64,000 bases of DNA from contig JABLUY010000004.1 in the NCBI GenBank assembly GCA_013306675.1, positions 124,001-188,000 on the forward strand, read 5' to 3'. This document shows, one piece after another, positions 35,248 through 43,504 of this stretch. The position numbers and the translations under genes are program-made. Each line of letters opens with the position of its first letter. Position 1 is the first letter of the stretch. Source of the stretch: Thraustochytrium sp. TN22. Its lineage: Eukaryota > Sar > Bigyra > Thraustochytrida > Thraustochytriidae. The notes below the pieces were generated by a model. That model worked only from the letters and a program-made list of their open reading frames with translations. It had not been told where the DNA came from and ran no database searches.

Positions 35248-36996
35248 ATGGGAAGCGGAGAAGAAGAAGAAAGCGATGCGGGCGCTGTCAACGAGCCGAG
35301 CTGCCCCCTTGGCCACGTGACCAAGGGACATCTAGAGCTCGCGCGGTGGCTTGTGTCGATACGCAGGTCGATGCCGATTACTTCCATGTCGCCACTCCAG
35401 AAGAAGTTCATGAGCATCCTTGAGACGAAGCACAAGTGGATGATCGAGCGCCTGGGGAGAGGCGCGGAACGTCTGCCTCCATACAAGCTCCCGGCGGAGC
35501 TTGTCCTCGAGATCTACTTTGGCTGCTTCCAGGAATGCTACCCCTGGTATTTATCGCCAGCCTGCTTCGCTCAACTCGGAGAGGAGATGCTACGCTCCTA
35601 CTCTGATGTTGTGTATCGAGAACATGATGCTCAGACGGCGTCAGACCTCGTCAAGCAAGCCCAGCGCCTTCTCGTTCCAGGCAGACCTTACACGTATGGA
35701 AGGGTTCATGTCCGGTCCGGCTGGGAGAACTTTGTCAGGGAGTGGAGTGGCGATGACGCTGCACGAGACAGGCACTTTCGCAAGTGGCTTAGGATGGACC
35801 TTGCGTCCTTTTACGTGCTCATGGACCTTGTGCAAGATCACAAGGACCTTCAGCGCGACGAGAAGAAATGTCTCCGTATAGACATCGTGGCGTGCTGCCC
35901 CCGCACCATCATGGCGGTCACGCTCATGTACCTCGGCGGTGAGTCAAATATTGCCATATCCAGCCTCTTCGGGCTGGCCCCGGACACCGTCCCACGGCTC
36001 GCTAGATGCGGTATCCTCGCCATCGTCTCGGTGCAGGCAGCATTCATCGATTCGGACCCGCTTGGTAGCGAGGAGAAACTTCAGAAGCTTGCGGAGGGCT
36101 TCAACAAGCTAACCTATAGATACAAGGACGGCATTCGCACGATGCAAAACTGTGTCGGTGCACTGGACGGTATCGTCATCCGGATGCGGAGGCCTGATGT
36201 GGGGCCGGTCGATCGTTACTACTGCGGAAAGGGATACCATGCCGTGGTGTTCCAGTGCATGTGTGATGCAGACTACCAGTTCACGTACTGCTCTGATTAC
36301 TCTTACGGAAGCACCCCGGATTCCAAGTGTTTCCGAGAGAGCTCTCTGTACGGTGCGGTCAAGGAGCACAACAAACTTGGGGAGAAGTACTGGATTGCAG
36401 CTGACAATGCATTTATATGCTGTAATCAGATCATCACACCATACGCGCGCATGCCTGGGCAGCTGGAAAAGACCTCCTTCAACGAGAAAGTCTCCTCGCT
36501 GCGATCCCGCATCATGATTTGCTTCGGCATCCTCACGAACCGCTTCCGGATCCTGAGATCCCTTCCAACCAAGGACGCGGCTTTTGCGCAACGCATCTTT
36601 CGTGCCTCCGTGATTCTCCACAACTTCTGCCGCAGGCGTGCCGTTAGAACTGGTCTGCGGGACGTCCAGATCTCGGAAACTGTCGGTCCTGCCAGCCGCA
36701 GCGATGAGTCCGGCACTGACCAATCCTCGATGCGTGTTGTAGGCAAGGTCGGTGCGGCAAACAGCAACGATGCTGCGACGATCGATCTTGGTGGCGGGCG
36801 CAGTCTACCACTCTTTCCGAACAGCCAGCACACGACCCGCCGGACGCAGCTTACCGTCGAACTCAAGGAGCACTACACGTTCAACCCGGCCGAAGCAGAG
36901 ACACGCTGGCGAGAGTATCAGGATGCCGCCTCCAAGCGAAGGATAGAACGCGCCGCGAAGCGCCGCAGGATGACCTCTGATACACAGAATGACTGA
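35248..36996 (+). CDS. Harbinger/PIF transposase (DDE_Tnp_4 type), third catalytic residue altered
   Basis: The frame encodes 582 residues from the ATG at 35248 (MGSGEEEESD). The core carries CVGALDGIVIRMRRP (D307), YYCGKGYHAVVFQ, YGSTPDSKCFRES, YWIAADNAFI (D386) and FNEKVSSLRSRIMICFGIL followed by TNRFRIL. In active family members the last motif reads R-x-x-V/I-E-x-x-F-G; here the Glu position is Met423. The catalytic triad is therefore incomplete although the frame is uninterrupted. An upstream helical domain (about 60-250) is typical of Harbinger proteins. The C-terminus is basic (SKRRIERAAKRRRM), a likely nuclear localisation signal. The loss could mean a non-autonomous or recently inactivated copy, or a domesticated HARBI1-like use. 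Confidence 0.88.
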   Translation: MGSGEEEESDAGAVNEPSCPLGHVTKGHLELARWLVSIRRSMPITSMSPLQKKFMSILETKHKWMIERLGRGAERLPPYKLPAELVLEIYFGCFQECYPWYLSPACFAQLGEEMLRSYSDVVYREHDAQTASDLVKQAQRLLVPGRPYTYGRVHVRSGWENFVREWSGDDAARDRHFRKWLRMDLASFYVLMDLVQDHKDLQRDEKKCLRIDIVACCPRTIMAVTLMYLGGESNIAISSLFGLAPDTVPRLARCGILAIVSVQAAFIDSDPLGSEEKLQKLAEGFNKLTYRYKDGIRTMQNCVGALDGIVIRMRRPDVGPVDRYYCGKGYHAVVFQCMCDADYQFTYCSDYSYGSTPDSKCFRESSLYGAVKEHNKLGEKYWIAADNAFICCNQIITPYARMPGQLEKTSFNEKVSSLRSRIMICFGILTNRFRILRSLPTKDAAFAQRIFRASVILHNFCRRRAVRTGLRDVQISETVGPASRSDESGTDQSSMRVVGKVGAANSNDAATIDLGGGRSLPLFPNSQHTTRRTQLTVELKEHYTFNPAEAETRWREYQDAASKRRIERAAKRRRMTSDTQND

Positions 36997-37172
36997 GCTG
37001 GAGACCCCTGCATGGCCGACCAGACGTCCTCGTTTCGGAAGGGCAGGGACTGCTGCTAACGCGAGCATCACAACGACGAAGCCGCATTTGTGGCGACGCG
37101 CATGCAGAGCGCCCGGGCCACTGAGCAGCGCGGTCGCAAGGCCAAATGGATTATATTCTCTAACTGGTTAAA

Positions 37173-38059
37173 TCACTCACTGTCCGAAGACTCGACTCGA
37201 CCACCGGCGGTGGAATCATTTCGAACTAGGTTGCGACCGACTCTCGGTCCACGCTTGGCGACGGCGTCGAGGAGTTCCTGCGTGGCCGCGACCAAGGCCT
37301 CAACCGCGGGTTTGCCGTCGATGACGGCATACATGGTCTTTAGGTTTCGCGTGAGCCTCTCGATCGAGGCGAGCCTCCGTTCCTAGTCTCTCTGCGCCTC
37401 TTCCCATTGGTACGCCCTTTCTCTCTTCTTTGCTGCCCATTGCTGCTCCTCCACTGCCCGTTGCTGCTCCGCTGCCCATTGCTGCTTCTCCGCTGCCCAT
37501 TGCTGCGCCTCCTCTTTCGCAGCATTTTCGATTCTTTTGCGCTGCTTGTCTTCCTCACTTCTTCGTTGGCGTTGGATAGGACCTTCAAATTCTCCGGGAG
37601 CGAGAGCTGCGTGTTTCGAGCTTGCCTCCTTGCGCGCGACGCGGAAACCACGGCCGTGCGCCGCGAGCGAGGCGTGACGGGATCCTTGTTGCTGTTGCTG
37701 GAGTTGCCTGTCGCAGAAAGACTGTCGCCAGCTCTGCGCTGCTGCTGCTCAACCAGCGCTTGTTGCCGTGATGGTACCAGCATGCCGCGCGACAACGTCG
37801 AGCGCGCTGCCTCCACGAAGCTGCGTCGCTCGGGTACCTGAACTTACCTCGAAGGCTCTGACCACACCTCGTCGAGCGAGTCCACAGAGCTGTCGTCGCT
37901 CTCCAAGATGACCGAGCTCTGGCTAGCAGAGGACGCTACGAAGGGGTCGTGCGGCATCTTGCGGGCCGTGCGCGCGTGCGCTCGCGTACAGGCGACTCGC
38001 GCGCCCTCGGCAAGAGACCTGCAGGCAGTAGGCGATGGAGGACTACGATGCCAGACCAT
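37173..38059 (-). pseudogene. Second (accessory) Harbinger gene, convergent, degraded
   Basis: An exon from the ATG at 38059 (an internal ATG gives MPHDPFVASSASQS) runs to a strong donor, AG|GTAAGT, at about 37845. Beyond it a second frame continues with PENLKVLSNAN. Then, in the third minus frame, a coiled-coil stretch (EEDKQRKRIENAAKEEAQQW, then repeats of QQWAAE) is followed by an in-frame TAG at 37385-37383. After the TAG the same frame goes on as SIERLTRNLKTMYAVIDGK to a stop at 37175-37173. A Gln/Glu-rich coiled-coil tail is usual for the accessory DNA-binding protein of Harbinger elements. The SANT/Myb part is not visible. As I read it there is at least one stop and one frame change, unless an unrecognised intron removes them. 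Confidence 0.55.
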
Positions 38060-38156
38060 GGTTCACAGGTAATCAATAGAGTCAACACTGAACATAATTA
38101 CACAGGCAATCAATGGTGTCAACAAGACGCCAAGGCTGCGCATCTGGGCGCCCCCG

Positions 38157-38200
38157 ATCCCGTTCAGCAAAACGGGCCGCGCGCGGGCGCTGTGATCGTC
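38157..38200 (-). repeat. Right terminal inverted repeat of the Harbinger element
   Basis: The exact inverted copy of 34844-34887. The sequence to its right (GGTACTACCATTG from about 38212) aligns with the unit-2/3 boundary near 40830, so the element's right end must lie between 38200 and about 38211. Confidence 0.92.
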
Positions 38201-38757
38201 TCAGGGCCTGAGGTACTACCATTGTACTTAAAACGTTCGTAGCTCAGGCGCAGCTCCAAGCTGCCTCGCGTGACGGGAACCAGGCCGCCACCAAGCGCTG
38301 CCACTGCTCCACGCCGCCGCACACCCGCAGACCGGACGCAGGCCAGGCCGCACACCGGCCAGAGGGCGCAACAGCGCGCAACACGGCGCGCGCTCGAGTG
38401 CCGATGTCCGCTTCAGTGCCAAAGTTCTAATCCCAGTGCTATTCCCTGACGGCCATAACACATCACATTTACAATGCCGCGGCACTGCCACGCAGCCTGC
38501 CAGCGGCTGACTTTGACCTTAGTTGGACACTTGCAGCGAGCACTGCAGTGCAGCGGCGCCGGCGCGGCACGCGCCCACAGGACAGGGCGACGCGGGCAAA
38601 CGCACGCTCAGCTCAGCAAAAAGCGTGAAAGGGCGGCGGCATCGCAACGGCGCAGAGCGGCAACTGCAACTGGGGCGGGCGCGGGCATCAGAGCGGCACA
38701 GAGCGGCTGCTGGCCTGGTTCTGGCGACGCGCTGAGGTCCGGTGGCTCGCGGCCGAC

Positions 38758-39643
38758 ATGAGCGGCACCAAGGAGGGCGAGAGCATCGCCGTGGCCGTGG
38801 CGGCCAAGAACGACAGCACGGTCGACGCGGAGGCGACGAGGGCGTGGCAGCACCCGGAGCTGATGAGGCAGCAGAGGTTTCATGACAGATTCTGGACGGA
38901 GCGCGTGGAGCTCGTGGAGGCTTTCGAGGAGGCGGATAGGTCCGTGTATCGCTGCCTTCAAATCTTCATTATCGCATTGGCCGTTGTCGCGAGCATCGTT
39001 GGCTTGTTTGGGGGATTGGCCATGCTTATTTTAGCAGATTCGTACGTGGAGGCGGCGTGAATGCGCGAGGCAGGCAGGCCGGGAGGGAGGGAGGGAGAAG
39101 ACTGACGCTCAGCGTGCGTGGACTCGCAGAGACATAGAGGTGGAAGTTGTCCAGCCAGGATCTAACTTGACCACTACCGAGCAGACGACCACCACTGACG
39201 CCGTGCTCGAAGGCACCGGCATCGCCCTCATGGCAGTCTCCTTCTTGGGCATCGTCGGAATCATGACATTCTGTGTTGGGCAAATCTTCCTTATTTGTCT
39301 TTGCGGCCGGGATAACTTCTTGGCCGTCTCTGGCGCCCTTGTGGCAATGAGTGAGCATGCCCTCATTGTAGTCACTCCATCCTACAACTCCAAGAAAGAG
39401 AAGTCGTTCTACAAGCGCAGAATCATACCCTTCGTGGACATATCTGACTTTCACCTCGGGCGCAGGCACACCGTCGGCGTCGAGTACTTTGTCAGAAACG
39501 GAGTAGAGCCGTACTCCCTCTCAGTCGCACTGAAGAACCCCTTGGCGTTTTTTCACGCCTTGGAAGAGGCCGTGCGACCGACTTCTTCGAGCCCCGTCGC
39601 CGTCGCTGTGCAAGTCAAGCCGACTGGTGAGGACGAAACCTGA
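38758..39643 (+). CDS. Gene B copy 1: two-span membrane protein, two exons
   Basis: Exon 1 (38758-39056) starts MSGTKEGESIAVAVAAK and carries one membrane span (IFIIALAVVASIVGLFGG). A 73-bp intron (39057-39129, GTGAAT...CTCGCAG) keeps the frame into exon 2 (39130-39643), giving about 270 residues. Exon 2 has a second span (GIALMAVSFLGIVGIMTFCV with QIFLICLCG) and a soluble C-terminal domain of about 110 residues. Its alternating strands (SEHALIVVTPSY, RIIPFVDISDFHLG, TVGVEYFV, YSLSVALKNP) and a final helix (PLAFFHALEEAV) resemble a PH-like fold. I do not recognise the family. An alternative intron (39046-39139) would also keep the frame. It is one of two tandem copies; see copy 2. Confidence 0.65.
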
Positions 39644-39920
39644 CGATTTTTTAAAGATCTACAATTTCGGCACGGGAGCGGTGAGGAGGGAAAGGTCGGA
39701 GACTTTGGTGGCAGTGGATTCTTGTCCTCCCCATATACCTTGAGTTCTTTTTGCGCATGTTGGCGCGGCTTGTGAAGGTATCGTCGGCGCGGTGAGCTCG
39801 GAGCCGAGCAGCCTGAGAGAGGAGAGAAGATAGTACTTTCCTGTGACATGCTGATGTGCCAAATCTCGCGTGCTGGCGGACAGCCCAGCCGCCTTCTTTC
39901 CCTACTCCCCCTCGAGAATC

Positions 39921-40245
39921 CAGGGTCTCTTACCTTTTGGGCTGCGGCGGCTTGATCTGGCCGCCGGATTCCAAAGCCTGGGCCTTTCGAAGGTGGTGGG
40001 TGACATGAATGGGCTCGCTGAGCGGCAGGCGGAACGCAGTATGTGGGTGGCCGCGCATGTGATAGATCTCGACCGAGCCGGTCGTAGAACCTCATGGGGC
40101 CAACCTAGAAGGAGAGGTTGTGCACAAAGGGCCAGACGCTACGCAGGTAGTCTTGCGCGGGCAATGTGACCTCCTCGAGGCCGAGGCGTGTGGCTGCCAT
40201 GGCAAAGTCACCGTCGTCGGCTTCGCCCGTGACCACGACCACGAC
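39921..40245 (-). pseudogene. TEX264-like gene fragment (unit 2)
   Basis: It aligns with the 3' half of the intact TEX264-like gene (32521-32880). TACCTTTTGGGCTG, GGCGGCTTGATCTGGCCGCC, GCGCATGTGATAGATCTCGA and CGAGGCCGAGGCGTGTGGC are shared, and the homology includes the stop codon. About 50 bp is missing in the middle relative to the intact gene, and there is no N-terminal part, so it is not coding. Confidence 0.88.
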
Positions 40246-40307
40246 CGTGACGACTGCACGACCACAGCGAGATGTCACGTCGTACCAACAGCCACGAGTT
40301 GCAGTCC

Positions 40308-40492
40308 TCGGAAAAGAGGAACAGGGTGTGAATTGCGCAAGCGAGGACGGCAGCGCGCTCGTCGAAAAGGATCGCGGATGAATACTCGACCTTGAACTGT
40401 CGCTTGGCGAAGTAAGGGCCGGGCAGCAATCGTGGGCTCCGGACCTGCAAAGGCCTTGCTGGCTGGGTCAAGTTGGTCAACGACATCAACGC
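40308..40492 (-). pseudogene. RBM39 3'-end fragment (unit 2)
   Basis: It aligns with about 43458-43680 downstream of and inside the last RBM39 domain (GGAAAAGAGGA, TGCGCAAGCGAGG, GACGGCAGCGCGCTC, CTGTCGCTTGGCGAA). It is shorter and more degraded than the unit-1 copy. The junction sequence shared with unit 1 follows from about 40493. Confidence 0.8.
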
Positions 40493-40679
40493 TCTCTCTG
40501 TGGTCGGGACGGCTACGCCCGCGACCGGTACCCATTTCCGGCTCGAGCTCTGCTGGCTCCGAGATTGCAGCGCTCTGCAGCTCTCTCACTGCTCTGCACG
40601 ACAGTGGGTCCCGTCTTGCGACGCAGCCTGGAGCTGCGCTTGAGGTCGTAGCCTAGCTAGCTCTAGCTAAGAGCGAAGG

Positions 40680-40794
40680 CATGTGCTGACTGTGATGAGC
40701 CTCCTCCTTGCGCCAAGGCACGCCAGGCTGGGCGGTGCTCACGGAGATGAGGCGGCCACCCACTGGTAGGGAGGCTCATCGCAGTCAGCACGTG
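40680..40794. repeat. Inverted repeat with 25-bp arms
   Basis: Arms 40680-40704 (CATGTGCTGACTGTGATGAG...) and 40770-40794 (...CATCGCAGTCAGCACGTG) are reverse complements with two mismatches, separated by 65 bp. It lies in the unit-2/unit-3 junction. In unit 1 the corresponding place has only the two outer pieces, so the hairpin may be an insertion in unit 2 or a deletion in unit 1. Confidence 0.85.
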
Positions 40795-41129
40795 GTCTAC
40801 TAAGCAGCCAGCCAGCAGCTATAGGACTGCCAGGTACTACTCTAGAAGTAACTTAGTTACCCTCAAGCGCAGGTCACGGTCCAAGTGCAGGCAGCCAGGC
40901 TGCCTCGCGTGACGGGAACCGGGGCATCGCGTCACCGCCCACTGGCCGCCACTGCACCACCACTGCAGTGCACGCACTGCCCCTGCCACTGCAGGACCCG
41001 GACCGGGCCGCACACTCGCCACGCACACACTGGCCGCCGCAGGCCAGGCCGCACAGTTCCGCACTGCATTCAACTCAGGCTGTAGTAGGCCAAGCGACTC
41101 GGATAACTCTGATCAGAGCGCTGCGGCAC

Positions 41130-41535
41130 TTGCACTGGCACTGGCACACATGGACAGCGAGCTGAGGAGGCGCCGCGGCACGCGCCACAGGACAGGGCGA
41201 ACCTGAATCGGGCAAACCCACGCCGGCGGCCAGCCTGGCGGCGCAGAGTCCGAGTCACGCTGCATTTGCCTGCATTCACGGTCAGTCAGCCTGCCCGTGA
41301 ATGCAGCCCGTGCACACTGCAGCCAGGTTGTCGCACAGTGGCACACTCACACTTGTCATGGTTCAAGTTGCACAATGCCGCGGCACGCAGCCTGCCTGTG
41401 GTTGACTCTGATTTAAAACTTACTCGGCCACTTGCACTTCAAGTTGCGTCGGCACTGGCACACATGGACAGCGAGGAGGCGCCGCCGCCGGCGCGGCACG
41501 CGCCCACAGGACAGGGCGACGCGGGCAACCGCACG
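41130..41535. repeat. Internal duplication and a small palindrome upstream of gene B copy 2
   Basis: CACTGGCACACATGGACAGCG followed by GAGGCGCCGC and CGCGGCACGCGCC-ACAGGACAGGGCGA occurs at about 41138-41200 and again at about 41450-41520. A duplication of about 300 bp is thus present in unit 3 but not in unit 2. Between the copies lies an inverted repeat, CTGCATTCACGG (41270-41281) against CCGTGAATGCAG (41295-41306). Confidence 0.75.
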
Positions 41536-41680
41536 CTCAGCTCAGCAAAGCGTGAAAGGGCGGCGGCATCGCAACGGCGCAGAGCGGCAGCTGCAACTGG
41601 GGCGCGGGCATCAGAGCGGCGCAGAGCGGCTGCTGGCCTGGTTCTGGCGACGCGCTGAGGTCCGGTAGCTCGCGGCCGAC

Positions 41681-42566
41681 ATGAGCGGCACCAAGGAGGG
41701 CGAGAGCATCGCCGTGGCCGTGGCGGCCAAGCACGACAGCACGGTCGACGCGGAGGCGACGAGGGCGTGGCAGCACCCGGAGCTGATGAGACAGCAGAGG
41801 CTTCATGACGGACTCTGGACGGAGCGCGTGGAGCTCGTGGAGGCATTCGAGGGGGCGAGTAGGCCCTTGTTTCGCTGCCTAAATATCTTCATTATCGCAT
41901 TGGCCGTTCTCGCGAGCATCGTTGGCTTGGTGGGGGGATTGGTCATGCTTATTTTGTCAAATTCGTACGTGTAGGCGGTGTGAATGCGCGAGGCAGGCAG
42001 GCCGGGAGGGAGGGAGAAAGAAAACTGACGCTCAGCGTGCATGGACTCGCAGAGACGAAGAGGTGGAAGTTGTCCAGCCAGGATCTAACTTGACCACTAC
42101 CGAGCAGGCGACCACCACTGACGCCGCGCTCCAAGGCATCGGCATCGCCCTCATTGCACTTTCCTTCTTCGGCATCGTCGGGATGGTTACACTCGCTGTG
42201 GGGCAAGTCTTCCTTATTTGTCTTTGCGGCCGGGATAACGTCGTGGCCGTCCCTGGGACCCTTGTGGCAATGAGTGAGCATGCCCTCATTGTAGTCATCC
42301 CATCCTACGACTCCGAGAAAAAGAAGACGATCTACAAGCGTACAATCATACCCTTCGTGGACATTAGTGACTTTCACCTCGGGCGCATGCCCACCATCGC
42401 CGTGGAGTACTTTGTCACAGACGAGGTCAAGCCACAACACCTCTCAGTTGCACTGAAGAATCCCTCGGCGTTTCTTCATGCTTTGACAGAGGCCGTGCGG
42501 CCGACCTCTTCGAGCCCCATCGCCGTCGCTGTGCAAGTCAAGCCAACCGATGACGACGAAACCTGA
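41681..42566 (+). CDS. Gene B copy 2: paralogue with a stop codon at the exon 1 boundary
   Basis: It is closely similar to copy 1 over both exons, with the same two membrane spans and C-terminal PH-like domain. Exon 1 starts at 41681. The frame ends at TAG 41972-41974, which corresponds to a GAG codon in copy 1 and lies just before the intron used there. If the copy-1 splice sites are used the product is only 97 residues. If instead a donor at 41969 (TAC|GTGTAG) is joined to an acceptor at 42062 (GAAGAG|GTGG), the stop is removed and a 263-residue protein results. The same alternative sites exist in copy 1. I therefore cannot say whether this copy is broken. Confidence 0.6.
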
Positions 42567-42667
42567 CCAGTTTTAGAAAAAGATCATGGTTACCTTTCGG
42601 CATGGGAATAGGGCGAGGAGGGAAAGGCGGAGAATGTGGTTGAGGTGGGGGGAGGCCTCATCCTCCC

Positions 42668-42905
42668 AGCCTACCGTCTAGTCCCCGACCTTGGGACAAG
42701 GAGGCAGCAAGCTCCTTGGACTGGGAGGCAACAAGCTCCTGGTCTTGTCGTAGAGCTTCATGGGGCCGACCCAGAATGAGAGGCTGTTCACAAAGGCGAG
42801 ACGCCGGGCGGGTAGTCCTGCACTGGCAATGTGGCCTCATTGAAGCCGAGGCGTGTGGCAGCCATGGCCACCACCACACCGTCGTCGAGACTTCGCCCAT
42901 GACCA
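42668..42905 (-). pseudogene. TEX264-like gene fragment (unit 3)
   Basis: It aligns with about 32680-32880 of the intact gene (CCGACCTTGG, GGCAGCAAGCTCCTTGG, TCATGGGGCC, CGAGGCGTGTGGCAGCCATG), with several deletions and an internal repeat of AGGCAGCAAGCTCCTTG. It lacks both ends of the gene and is more degraded than the unit-2 copy. Confidence 0.85.
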
Positions 42906-43504
42906 CAACCACAATCATGACCACGACGCGCGCCGTGAGGCACACCAGGCGCCGGGCCGCCCGCACAGAGGCGGCTCCGGCGGGGAGGCTATGAGGGGCA
43001 GCGCCGAGGAAAGAGGGCCGAGGTGCAACCAGGGGTGGTGCTTAGGTGCAAGAACAAGGGCGGGACGCAAGAGCGGTCGGCAAGCGCGGAGATGTGCTGC
43101 AAGGGCTGTCACGATGCCGGAAGTTGTGCTGTTGCAGCACGGAGGGCGTCGTGCCAGAGCGGGCGGGGTAAACAGAAAGATGGTAAGTGTCGGTCCTGTG
43201 TGAGATGAAAAAGGTTGGAGAGCCCGAAGGACGAACGCACACGCAACGCACGCACGCTTGACTCACTTGTTCGTATCCGGCATGGCAATACCGCGTCGCA
43301 GCACCCTGTGTGGCACCTGCACACGTGCAGAATGCCTTATCTTGCATACCAGTGAAACGAGGTTTCTCTCCTGTGTCAATCGCGCATGGCAGCACCTGTG
43401 CGTCGTACCAAGAGTCATAGTGCCCCATCTCCTGCGTCTGAGAACCGTTGTCGTCGGAAAAGAGGAGTGCAAACTGCGCAAGCGAGGGGAGATTAGTAGA
43501 TGGA
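42906..43504. other. Spacer downstream of RBM39 in unit 3
   Basis: The interval holds the RBM39 3' flank; parts of it recur in unit 1 (34251-34459) and unit 2 (about 40250-40310). Frames here are short and low complexity. No gene or RNA is supported. Confidence 0.45.

Larger units (their letters stand above)
34844..38200. mobile_element. Harbinger/PIF DNA transposon with perfect terminal inverted repeats
   Basis: The element is bounded by 44-bp inverted repeats at 34844-34887 and 38157-38200 that match base for base as I read them. It is about 3.36 kb long. It holds a Harbinger-type transposase on the plus strand and a second, convergent, partly degraded reading frame on the minus strand, the usual two-gene plan of this superfamily. 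It sits between the unit-1 junction sequence and gene B of unit 2. The expected 3-bp target-site duplication was not identifiable at the ends I assign, so the outermost bases may lie slightly outside. Identical arms suggest a recent insertion. Confidence 0.88.
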
